A DNA stretch of 64,000 bases from JACMLD01 sp044223995 (lineage in GTDB: Bacteria; Bacteroidota; Bacteroidia; Chitinophagales; Chitinophagaceae). The notes below the pieces were generated by a model. That model had not been told where the DNA came from. It made no database searches and saw nothing but the letters and a program-made list of their open reading frames with translations. Of the stretch, positions 1-7,458 are shown piece by piece. The position numbers and the translations under genes were made by a program. The first letter of the stretch is position 1. Each line of letters starts with the position of its first letter. Where the stretch lies: positions 682,001 to 746,000 of the forward strand of contig JBGALE010000001.1 in assembly GCA_044223995.1 (NCBI GenBank), in the 5' to 3' direction.

Positions 1-212
1 AGCCATGCCACTTTTTCACCGGGGATCAATTCAACTATTTTTTGCGTTGACACGTGCACATCACCAAAACGAACAGTGAATTCATCATTCAGTTTTTGTG
101 AACTGCCTTTCAAATCTTCTGTCCACCATTTTGCCACGTCGTTGATATTGTCATAAGCTTCCTGAGCCGACACATCAACAATAATACCTGCAGTGTAATC
201 TTGTTGTTTCAT
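1..212 (-). CDS. SRPBCC (AHSA1-like) domain protein, partial
   Basis: Only the first 70 codons are inside the window; the gene runs off the left edge. The visible N-terminus (MKQQDYTAGIIV, then KWWTED, then LNDEFTVRFGDVH) matches, position for position, the start of the next gene (WWSED, LQDEFYYHYQDVH), so the two are tandem paralogs. SRPBCC proteins are single-domain helix-grip folds that hold a hydrophobic ligand in a deep pocket. No specific ligand can be read from the sequence. The ATG lies 23 bp after the stop of the upstream paralog, so the two are very likely co-transcribed. Confidence 0.8.
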   Translation of the reverse strand, partial: MKQQDYTAGIIVDVSAQEAYDNINDVAKWWTEDLKGSSQKLNDEFTVRFGDVHVSTQKIVELIPGEKVAW

Positions 213-235
213 TTTTTATTTTTTCTTTTATTTAT

Positions 236-724
236 TTAACCGGCAGACTGGAATTTCCTTTCATCTTCTGTTTGTGGATTGCCAGCGCTGTTTGGCTGGC
301 CCTTGCCGGTTGTAATCAGGTTGTATAAACTTTGCTGTATGTATTGGGTCCATGCGTTTTTACAGATATCATAACATTCATATGCAGGAACCAAACCCAG
401 GTGTGTAAACCGGATATTCGTTTTATTATCTTGACGGCTAATTTCAAATACCATCCTGGTGCCTTTCCATTCGCTTTTATCTTTGGTAAACTTAAAGTAG
501 TTGTCGAGTACCAACCATTCCACCTTTTTATTCGCAACTACTTCCGTCAACCTGATGGTGCAACGATGTACATCCTGGTAGTGATAGTAAAATTCATCCT
601 GTAGTTGTTCAGTATTGCCTGCTATGTCTTCCGACCACCATCCTCGAACATTCTTAATAGCGTTAAATACATCTGTCGGCGATTGGTCTACCAGCAGGGT
701 GGTAGTAAAATCTTTTGTTGCCAT
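236..724 (-). CDS. SRPBCC domain-containing protein
   Basis: A 162-residue protein of the usual SRPBCC length. The N-terminal strand and helix carry the WWSED motif near residue 29, followed by an alternating strand pattern and a C-terminal amphipathic helix (residues about 120-138) that would close the ligand cavity. The last 20 residues are polar and probably disordered. It is the first gene of a two-gene unit with the paralog cut off by the window edge, and it is divergent from the GlxA-type regulator with 136 bp between them, so that regulator may control it. The family assignment is firm; substrate and role are unknown. Confidence 0.85.
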   Translation of the reverse strand: MATKDFTTTLLVDQSPTDVFNAIKNVRGWWSEDIAGNTEQLQDEFYYHYQDVHRCTIRLTEVVANKKVEWLVLDNYFKFTKDKSEWKGTRMVFEISRQDNKTNIRFTHLGLVPAYECYDICKNAWTQYIQQSLYNLITTGKGQPNSAGNPQTEDERKFQSAG

Positions 725-815
725 AATCGCTGATTTTTACTGATAAAAATTCGTTACACCAAAGGTATTGTCCGGATATTGCTTGAGTCGGGTGTAAAAT
801 GGACTTACTGCCGGG

Positions 816-846
816 TTGATTTGGACAGCGTAATCCGCTACTTTTG
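816..846 (+). promoter_or_regulatory. Bacteroidota-type promoter for the GlxA-family regulator
   Basis: TTG at 816-818 and TACTTTTG at 839-846 match the -33 TTG and -7 TAnnTTTG elements with a 20-bp spacer. Transcription would start around 851, leaving only about a 10-nt leader before the ATG at 861. Confidence 0.5.
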
Positions 847-860
847 TCAAAACATTTGCG

Positions 861-1841
861 ATGAAGCAAGTCATTATCGTTGTTCCGAAAGGAAAGGTTA
901 ACCTGAGCAGCATTACAGGCACCTATGAAATACTGAACCGTGCCAACTTGTACTGGCAAAAAATGGGGAACAGGCCGGTGATGGAAATCCGAATTGCTGG
1001 TTTTATGCCGGAACTGAAACTGGATGCAGGGCTGTTTTCAATTTGCCCGGTAAATATTGCAGACATTGATAAAGTTGATCTGCTGATCATCCCTTCCGTT
1101 TCGTACGATTATGATAATGTCATTAAAGAAAATAAGGAACTGATTGACTGGATTAAGGATCAATATAAAACGGGTGCTGAAATTGGAAGCATCTGTACCG
1201 GTGCATTTCTGCTGGCGGCTACCGGTTTGCTGGAAGGCAAGACCTGCTCCACGCATTGGAATGCGGCAAATGATTTCAGGAGGCTGTTTCCAAACATCCA
1301 ACTTCAAACCGATAAACTGATTACAGCAGGGCAGGGGATATATACCAATGGTGGCGCCTATTCATTTTTAAACCTGGTACTATTTCTCGTGGAGAAATAT
1401 TTTAACCGCGAAATCGCCATTATGTGTTCGAAAGTTTTCCAGATTGATATAGAAAGATCGTCGCAGGCGCCCTTTTTTATTTTCCAGGCCCAGAAAAATC
1501 ATGGTGATGAATTGATTAGAAAAGCACAAACATATATTGAGGAAAATTTGGGCGAAAAATTTTCTTTTGAAGAACTGGCCTCCAAACTTGCTATCAGCAG
1601 GCGAAATTTCGACAGGCGCTTTATAAAAGCTACGGGTAATACACCGGTTGAATACCTGCAGCGTGTAAAAGTGGAAGTAGCCAAAAGCACATTGGAAAAA
1701 GGCAGGAAAAGTATTTTTGAGGTAATGTACGACGTAGGATATTCAGACGATAAAGCATTCAGGGAAGTGTTTAAGAAAATAACAGGGCTCTCTCCACTGG
1801 ATTACAGATCGAAATACAACAGGGAGACACTGCCAGCCTGA
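861..1841 (+). CDS. GlxA family transcriptional regulator (DJ-1/PfpI domain plus AraC HTH)
   Basis: This 326-residue protein joins an N-terminal DJ-1/PfpI-like domain (about 1-195) to a C-terminal AraC-type double helix-turn-helix (about 222-320). The nucleophile-elbow motif SICTG carries Cys112, the position of the reactive cysteine in active DJ-1 enzymes. In GlxA regulators this domain usually senses a ligand and need not be catalytic. The HTH part shows the AraC pattern ending in FREVFKKITGLSPLDYR. The gene is divergent from the SRPBCC pair, the most likely target. The signal sensed cannot be deduced. Confidence 0.9.
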   Translation: MKQVIIVVPKGKVNLSSITGTYEILNRANLYWQKMGNRPVMEIRIAGFMPELKLDAGLFSICPVNIADIDKVDLLIIPSVSYDYDNVIKENKELIDWIKDQYKTGAEIGSICTGAFLLAATGLLEGKTCSTHWNAANDFRRLFPNIQLQTDKLITAGQGIYTNGGAYSFLNLVLFLVEKYFNREIAIMCSKVFQIDIERSSQAPFFIFQAQKNHGDELIRKAQTYIEENLGEKFSFEELASKLAISRRNFDRRFIKATGNTPVEYLQRVKVEVAKSTLEKGRKSIFEVMYDVGYSDDKAFREVFKKITGLSPLDYRSKYNRETLPA

Positions 1842-1887
1842 TGTCATTGATTGACTGACAACGTCTTTTTTTGAAAAGGAGAGAAGT

Positions 1888-2316
1888 TCACAAATTGGAA
1901 TAAACATTCCTGTTGTGAACTTCCATCCAACGTGCCGGGTCTGCAATATCCTTCCAGCCAAACTGCCGGTAAAGACCGTGCGCATCACCTGTTAGTAATA
2001 TCCATCTTCTTAATCCCTGCAAATTGGGATGTTCCATAATTGCCTGCATCAGCAATTTGGACAATCCTTTTCCCCTATGGCTGGGTAAAATAAATACATC
2101 GCCCAAATAGGCCACTGTCGCATAATCTGAAATGACACGGGCGAATCCCACTTGTTTATCATCTTCCATCACAGCGAATGTGAGGGAATGTTCAACCGAT
2201 GCTTTCACCGTATGCAGGGGAACACCTTTACACCAATATGCCTCAGTTGACAGAAACCGATGGATCATATCAACGTCCAGCTTCGACTTGTCATTCGTTA
2301 TGTAAAAATTAGCCAT
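1888..2316 (-). CDS. GNAT family N-acetyltransferase
   Basis: A 142-residue single GNAT domain. The acetyl-CoA pyrophosphate-binding motif A is visible as SHRGKGLSKLL (about residues 83-93), followed by the beta5/alpha4 region LLTGDAHGLYRQFGW. The substrate cannot be predicted. It starts 9 bp after the DJ-1/PfpI gene on the same strand, so the two form a two-gene operon. Confidence 0.88.
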   Translation of the reverse strand: MANFYITNDKSKLDVDMIHRFLSTEAYWCKGVPLHTVKASVEHSLTFAVMEDDKQVGFARVISDYATVAYLGDVFILPSHRGKGLSKLLMQAIMEHPNLQGLRRWILLTGDAHGLYRQFGWKDIADPARWMEVHNRNVYSNL

Positions 2317-2325
2317 GGCTTTTTT

Positions 2326-2904
2326 TTAATAAATGCAAACCTGTCCCTGTCCTACAGGCAATACAGAGGCAATTACATCCTGTTTTACTTTTTCATTGTA
2401 TAGCTTTTCAAGCGCCCATCCCACAAGGTCTATTGCCGCCAGGCAACCAGCGGCAGTGGCAATATTGCCATGTGCTACGAGGTGATAGTCTTCGATGACT
2501 TCCACACCCATCGCCCGCAATTCCTTAAAGACAGTTGGATAGGTGGTGGCGGTTAAACCATTTAATAACCCCAAACCTGCAAGCAGTAAAGCACCGGAGC
2601 AGATGGAACAAATCAGTTGCCGGTTGGGATCGAGATGGAATTGCTGTAAATAAGTTTCATTTTTATACAAAGCCCTCGTGCCGGAACCGCTGGCAAAGAA
2701 AACAAGATCGGCGTCTTTACATTCATCAATCCCTCCCTGCGTTTTTATTTCAATGCCACAACTGGAAACATGTGTTGGGGCGGTACCAACAATTTTCACC
2801 TGTAGACTTTTATCGCGCAGGCGCGCGCGGTTTAGTAAATCCCAGGGAAGGAATAGGTCTACATCTGTGAAATTGTCGAAAATAATGATGACTGCTTTTT
2901 TCAT
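2326..2904 (-). CDS. DJ-1/PfpI family protein
   Basis: A 192-residue, one-domain DJ-1/PfpI protein with the SICSGALLLAG elbow holding Cys102, as in the N-terminal half of the nearby GlxA regulator but without the AraC part. Members include glyoxalase-III-type enzymes, isonitrile hydratases and stress chaperones; the sequence does not decide among them. It leads an operon with the GNAT gene 9 bp downstream. Confidence 0.85.
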   Translation of the reverse strand: MKKAVIIIFDNFTDVDLFLPWDLLNRARLRDKSLQVKIVGTAPTHVSSCGIEIKTQGGIDECKDADLVFFASGSGTRALYKNETYLQQFHLDPNRQLICSICSGALLLAGLGLLNGLTATTYPTVFKELRAMGVEVIEDYHLVAHGNIATAAGCLAAIDLVGWALEKLYNEKVKQDVIASVLPVGQGQVCIY

Positions 2905-3005
2905 ATATAAATGATTTAGTGTAATGAAATCATAGTTTGCTTCTGATTAGTTGCTAAAAATGGATCGCTGTTATTATTAACAGGCATTGCCGGTGCTTTC
3001 CGCAT

Positions 3006-4151
3006 TTATAATTTATTTATTGCTTCAATAACTCGGGCAATATCGTTTTCTGTATTATACACATGCGGTGATATCCTGAAAGCGCCACTTCGCAATGATA
3101 TAAACACCTTATTATCGCGCAACCGTTGCAGCAACCCATTTTTATCGACTGTGTCCGGCGATACAAAACCAAACAGGTGGTGCGGCCTGAAGCTATCTTC
3201 CTCTACCCAATATCCTTTCCCCTTTAGCACATGAATCAATGGTTCGGTTAACTGGCAACAATATTCCTGTATGGCAGTGGTGCCCCATGCAAGGACCTGG
3301 TCCAATGCGCGGTCCATCATGGGCATTAAAATAAAGTTGCTGTATTCTCCGGCATTAAAACGCGAAGCTCCGGGTTTATAATCATCTGTGTAATTGGTAA
3401 GGTTGGCAAAATCTTCCGACCGTGGTTTATTCAACCATACATCTTCGAGTGGCGTGCCATTGTTGAAATAGTCGCTGTAATAAGCCAGCCCGATAGAATA
3501 TGGTGACATCAGCCATTTATAAGCAGCGCACACCAATGCATCTATTTGACAGGCTACTGCATCTATTTCCATTGCGCCGACGGATTGCGTACCATCAACA
3601 ATAAAGACTGCATTTACTTCTTTGCAACGTTTTCCTATTTCTTTCAGGTTGAAAATGGTACCATCGCCCCAGTGAATAGAAGAGATGACAACCGCAACAG
3701 TATCTTTATTAATTGACTCCAGTAATTGCTCATTCCATTTTTTCCCCCTGCCAGCAGGTGTTTCAGGCGCCTTTACGATTTTCAACTCCTTTTTATTTTT
3801 TTTGCACCATTCAGCAATACTATAATACCCGCTGGGAAATTCATCCGATACAGTAATGGCATGTGTTCCTTTGCCGGCCGGAATATTGTTTACGGCATTT
3901 TTGATACCATAGGAAGCAGACGGTATTAAGGCGATTTGTTCAGGCCTGCTGTTGATAAGCCTTCCAAACTTTTGGCGAACCACTTCTGCTTCTGCAAAAT
4001 AATCTGCGGGATATATCAATGAAGGGTTTGCCTTTCTTTTAATACCTGCCATTCCGGCTTCCTGTACCGATTTCATCAATGGCGACATATAAGCGCAATT
4101 GAGATAGTGAGTATCTTCTGGTAAATCAAATAAATGTCTTTGTGAATTCAT
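3006..4151 (-). CDS. Aminotransferase class V-fold PLP enzyme
   Basis: A 381-residue fold-type I PLP enzyme of the class V (SufS/isopenicillin-N-epimerase-like) group. Asp186 in VDGTQS should contact the pyridine nitrogen, and Lys212 in AAYKWLMSPY is the expected Schiff-base lysine. The family covers cysteine desulfurases, selenocysteine lyases, kynureninases and epimerases; no desulfurase active-site cysteine loop is obvious, so a sulfur-transfer role is not supported. Its ATG overlaps the stop of the upstream cupin gene (ATGA overlap), indicating translational coupling. The MocR regulator is divergent from this pair. Confidence 0.85.
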   Translation of the reverse strand: MNSQRHLFDLPEDTHYLNCAYMSPLMKSVQEAGMAGIKRKANPSLIYPADYFAEAEVVRQKFGRLINSRPEQIALIPSASYGIKNAVNNIPAGKGTHAITVSDEFPSGYYSIAEWCKKNKKELKIVKAPETPAGRGKKWNEQLLESINKDTVAVVISSIHWGDGTIFNLKEIGKRCKEVNAVFIVDGTQSVGAMEIDAVACQIDALVCAAYKWLMSPYSIGLAYYSDYFNNGTPLEDVWLNKPRSEDFANLTNYTDDYKPGASRFNAGEYSNFILMPMMDRALDQVLAWGTTAIQEYCCQLTEPLIHVLKGKGYWVEEDSFRPHHLFGFVSPDTVDKNGLLQRLRDNKVFISLRSGAFRISPHVYNTENDIARVIEAINKL

Positions 4152-4519
4152 ATCGAAAGTTGGTTGTTAGATGAATGTAAAAAATCACCATCAATGATCA
4201 GCAGCTTCACACCTTTTTCCGAAGCAGACCGGTGCGAACTCAGGTTGTCTGAAACAATATAGGTCATACCTGTTTCCAGCGAAAATAGTTCACCCGATTC
4301 CAGTTCGCTGGTAAAACTTCCCTGCAGGCAATGAACGATATGCCCTTTCTGGCACCAGTGATCAGCCAGGTAACCAGCCGTGTATTCCACGATTCTTATC
4401 CTCAGACCTTCAAACTGCAGTGTTTGCCAACAGGCAAATCCTTTTTCACCCGGGTGAAATGTTTTTTCAATGCCGTTCCAGTTGACCTTTTGAAAGGGGA
4501 TACCTGTTTTTGCCTTCAT
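4148..4519 (-). CDS. Small cupin-fold protein with a DHWC motif
   Basis: A 123-residue single-domain cupin. The motif ADHWCQKGHI (about residues 55-64) supplies His and Cys residues in the usual cupin metal-binding place, and GSFTSELESGE forms the next strand. It resembles the small family annotated as DHCW-motif cupins, whose reaction is not known to me. It is the promoter-proximal gene of a unit with the class V aminotransferase (4-bp overlap) and is divergent from the MocR regulator, so it probably belongs to the amino-compound pathway that regulator controls. Confidence 0.75.
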   Translation of the reverse strand: MKAKTGIPFQKVNWNGIEKTFHPGEKGFACWQTLQFEGLRIRIVEYTAGYLADHWCQKGHIVHCLQGSFTSELESGELFSLETGMTYIVSDNLSSHRSASEKGVKLLIIDGDFLHSSNNQLSI

Positions 4520-4565
4520 GTGCTACTGAAATAAAAAGCAAATGTCTGTCAATTTTTTTAAACAG

Positions 4566-4606
4566 TACAGATACAGTTTTTGTAATTTTGACCAATACAG
4601 ATTTAG
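4566..4606 (+). promoter_or_regulatory. Direct repeats and -7 box between the cupin operon and the MocR gene (candidate MocR operator)
   Basis: TACAGATACAG at 4566-4576 recurs as TACAGATTTAG at 4596-4606 (9 of 11 identical), exactly 30 bp start to start, about three helical turns. Between them lies TAATTTTG (4583-4590), a perfect -7 TAnnTTTG box for the regulator gene, without a clear -33 element. MocR/GabR-type regulators are known to bind direct repeats in their own divergent promoters, so this arrangement suits an autoregulatory operator. Confidence 0.5.
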
Positions 4607-4607
4607 T

Positions 4608-6047
4608 ATGAAGAAAAGATATACCGCAAAAAAACCGCTGTTGTACCTGGAAGTGGCCAGGCAAATCGAGCACCAGATAGAAACAGATGTGCTGAAGGTT
4701 GGCGAGAAACTGCCATCAATCCGGATGATTTGCAGGGAACATGGTATCAGTATGAGTACGGCACAGTTTGCCTACTATGAACTGGAAAAAAAATCGCTGA
4801 TTGCACCGCGCCCCCGTTCTGGTTATTACGTCAGTAATTCACTGAAAAGAAAACTGGAGATTCCCGGTATCAGCAAACCGGAGAATAAACAAACGGTTCA
4901 TTCATTCAAGGATGTCTTTGACAGGTTGTATGATGCAGCGGCGCAGAAGAACATAACTTTTTTTTCACGGGGTGTGCCTGCTACTGAATTACTGCCCATT
5001 GCAAAACTGAATAAAGAACTGCTGCGTGCCATGCGGGAATTGCCCGGCAGCGGCACGGCCTATGAATCCATGCAGGGGAATGAAAACCTTCGCAGGCAGG
5101 TAGCCAAATGGTCTTTTTCCTGGAAAGGCAACCTGGGCAAGGATGATATAGTCACCACTGCAGGTTGTATCAGCGCCATTTCTTATTGTATGATGGCATT
5201 GACAAAACCTGGAGATACCATTGCAGTGGAAAGCCCTTGTTTCTATGGTATTTTACAACTGGCGCAGAGTATGGGACTGAATGTACTGGAATTACCTACC
5301 AGCCCGCAAACAGGCGTTGATTTGGATGCGCTGAAAAAAATTATTTCGAAAAATAAAATTGCATTGTGCTTGTTCGTGAGCAATTTCAGTAACCCATTGG
5401 GCAGTATGATGCCGGATGAACATAAAAAAGCAGCGGTTCGTTTGCTGGAGCATTATAATATACCACTCATCGAAGATGATTTGTACGGCGACATTTATTT
5501 TGGTGATAGCAGGCCTGCCTGTTGCAAATCTTACGATGAAAGCGGTAATGTATTATGGTGCAGTTCTGTGTCAAAAACACTGGCACCTGGGTACAGGGTG
5601 GGATGGGTAGCGCCAGGAAGATTCAAAAATGAATTGAGCCGTGTTAAATTGTATCACTCTTTGTACAGTACTGCGATTACGCACGAGGTGATTGCAGGCT
5701 TTTTGGAAAACGGAAGGTATGAAGCGCATTTGCGAAAACTGCGGCAAACATTGCATACCAATTATCTTCAGTATGTGCGGCTGATTGCAGAATATTTCCC
5801 GGAGGGGACAAAAATCAGCCGGCCACAGGGAGGCTTATCCATCTGGGTGGAATTGCCAAAGGGAATTGATACCATGGATTTATATGAAGATGCCATCCAG
5901 CATAAAGTAAGTATATCGCCGGGCGGAATGTTTACCTTACAGAAGCAATTCAGTAATTGTATGCGCTTGGGCTTTGGCATGCCGTGGGGCGATAAAGTGG
6001 AGAATGGCTTAAAGCTGGTGGGCAAACTGGCAAAAGCTTATTATTAA
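4608..6047 (+). CDS. MocR-type regulator (GntR wHTH plus class I aminotransferase domain)
   Basis: I chose the ATG at 4608 (479 aa, starting MKKRYTAKKP) rather than an in-frame ATG at 4542, because the upstream codons overlap the promoter box and direct repeats and do not look like a protein. Residues about 10-78 form a GntR winged helix with the EKLPSIR recognition pattern. The rest is an aminotransferase-like domain with the PLP lysine at about Lys323 in SSVSKTLAPGYRVGW. MocR proteins use PLP or an aldimine as effector and regulate divergent genes, here the cupin and class V aminotransferase. No pyridoxal-synthesis or GABA genes are nearby, so the effector is unknown. Confidence 0.9.
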   Translation: MKKRYTAKKPLLYLEVARQIEHQIETDVLKVGEKLPSIRMICREHGISMSTAQFAYYELEKKSLIAPRPRSGYYVSNSLKRKLEIPGISKPENKQTVHSFKDVFDRLYDAAAQKNITFFSRGVPATELLPIAKLNKELLRAMRELPGSGTAYESMQGNENLRRQVAKWSFSWKGNLGKDDIVTTAGCISAISYCMMALTKPGDTIAVESPCFYGILQLAQSMGLNVLELPTSPQTGVDLDALKKIISKNKIALCLFVSNFSNPLGSMMPDEHKKAAVRLLEHYNIPLIEDDLYGDIYFGDSRPACCKSYDESGNVLWCSSVSKTLAPGYRVGWVAPGRFKNELSRVKLYHSLYSTAITHEVIAGFLENGRYEAHLRKLRQTLHTNYLQYVRLIAEYFPEGTKISRPQGGLSIWVELPKGIDTMDLYEDAIQHKVSISPGGMFTLQKQFSNCMRLGFGMPWGDKVENGLKLVGKLAKAYY

Positions 6048-6115
6048 CGTTGACCATTGAAGAGGTATAATGGAAAAGATCAGAGCCCTGTTTGGGTGGT
6101 GATGACCAATGGATG

Positions 6116-6228
6116 AATGTTGTTCACCACAGTAGTACAATAGCTTAATCGAAGAACCACCCCGAAAACGGGCCGTCATCGTTTTCGGGTCGCCTTTTTT
6201 CGTTCTTTTTTTGGCGAAACAAAAAAAA
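6116..6228. repeat. Dispersed intergenic repeat, copy A (two hairpins)
   Basis: This fills most of the 301-bp gap between the MocR gene and the GH5 gene. A 25-nt block at 6116-6140 is identical to 16888-16912. It is followed by a perfect 10-bp hairpin (CCCGAAAACG at 6161-6170, CGTTTTCGGG at 6180-6189, 9-nt loop) and an 8-bp T-rich/A-rich hairpin around the loop GCGAAA (6206-6227). The second copy keeps this architecture. No coding potential was recognised. Confidence 0.8.
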
Positions 6229-6348
6229 CAGGAAAGTTTAGTGAATACCCTACCAGGTTCTCCTGTAAAAACTATATCAGTTAATAGCACAACTTGTTGT
6301 TATTAAAATGATATGACAGTAATACACCAGGTTTCTAAATCCATCATC

Positions 6349-7305
6349 ATGAAATTATTCATCGTTGCATTTCTTTCTTCATTTTTATTTGTCAGTATGG
6401 AAGCGCAGCCGGTAAAGAAATATGGTCAATTAAAAGTATTGGGTACCCAACTGGTGGATGCAAAGGGCAAACCAGTTGTATTGCGCGGGATGAGTTTCGG
6501 CTGGCATAATTTCTGGCCGCGCTTTTACAATGCCGGTGCTGTAGAGTGGCTGGCAAATGACTGGGGCTGTACGGTTGTGCGTGCGGCTATGGGTGTTGAA
6601 CCGGCCAAAGGGTATTTAAAAGATCCGGAAGGCTCCCTGGAAAAAGTAAAAGCCGTGGTGGATGCAGCGATCAAAAATGGCATTTATGTTATCATCGATT
6701 GGCACAGTCACAACATTCAACAGGAAGCTTCTGTTGCATTCTTTACTAAGATGGCAACGGAGTATGGCAAATATCCCAATGTGATCTATGAAATATTTAA
6801 TGAACCAGATTACGAAACATGGCCGGAAGTAAAAGCTTATTCGGAAGCTGTCATCAAAGCCATCAGGGCTATCGACAAGGATAACATCATACTGGTTGGT
6901 TGCCCGCGCTGGGACCAGGACATCCACTTGCCCGCGGCAGACCCAATAAAGGGATATGACAATTTAATGTACAGCATGCATTTTTATGCGGCTACACACA
7001 AACAATGGCTGCGCGACCGCACCGATGAAGCCATTGCCAAAGGACTGCCTGTTTTTGTTTCTGAGTGTGCAGGCATGGAAGCAACAGGTAACGGACCACT
7101 GGATGATACCGAATGGCAGAAATGGATCGACTGGATGGAGTCCAGGAGATTGAGCTGGATAACCTGGTCGGTATCAGATAAAGATGAAACCTGCTCGGTG
7201 CTGCAAACATCAGCAGCGGCGGATGGCAACTGGAAGGAGATGGATTTAAAAGAATCAGGTATTAAAACAAGGGCCTACCTGCGGCACTTCAATTTACATA
7301 AATAA
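6349..7305 (+). CDS. Secreted glycoside hydrolase family 5 (cellulase-like)
   Basis: The start at 6349 gives MKLFIVAFLSSFLFVSMEAQ, a clean Sec signal peptide, so I prefer it to the in-frame ATG at 6313. The mature part is a GH5 TIM barrel: VLRGMSFG near residue 48, DWHSH near 118, the acid/base Glu152 in IFNEP and the nucleophile Glu239 in VSEC. At 318 residues it is a bare catalytic domain with no carbohydrate-binding module. GH5 enzymes cut beta-1,4-glucans, mannans and related chains; the subfamily is not certain. The protein is probably periplasmic or secreted. The PSD1-type operon follows 153 bp downstream. Confidence 0.9.
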   Translation: MKLFIVAFLSSFLFVSMEAQPVKKYGQLKVLGTQLVDAKGKPVVLRGMSFGWHNFWPRFYNAGAVEWLANDWGCTVVRAAMGVEPAKGYLKDPEGSLEKVKAVVDAAIKNGIYVIIDWHSHNIQQEASVAFFTKMATEYGKYPNVIYEIFNEPDYETWPEVKAYSEAVIKAIRAIDKDNIILVGCPRWDQDIHLPAADPIKGYDNLMYSMHFYAATHKQWLRDRTDEAIAKGLPVFVSECAGMEATGNGPLDDTEWQKWIDWMESRRLSWITWSVSDKDETCSVLQTSAAADGNWKEMDLKESGIKTRAYLRHFNLHK

Positions 7306-7383
7306 TAATTGCTTCAACGATAAGAAAGGAGCGTCAGGTTTACGGAATAGAATTAATTCTATAATCTTTTCGTCCCCGCTAAA

Positions 7384-7404
7384 ATTGAGTCGGTAACCGA
7401 CAAT
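7384..7404. promoter_or_regulatory. Palindrome upstream of the PSD1 operon
   Basis: GTCGGT-A-ACCGAC (7389-7401) is a perfect inverted repeat with a one-base centre. The outer ATTG (7384-7387) can also pair with CAAT (7401-7404) if two bases bulge. It lies 55 bp before the start codon at 7459 and could be an operator or a leader hairpin. There is no T-run, so it is not an intrinsic terminator. Confidence 0.35.
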
Positions 7405-7458
7405 ATTTTATGAGGCCGGTTGCCATTTTAATGATAAATTTATTCTTATTTGCTGCAT

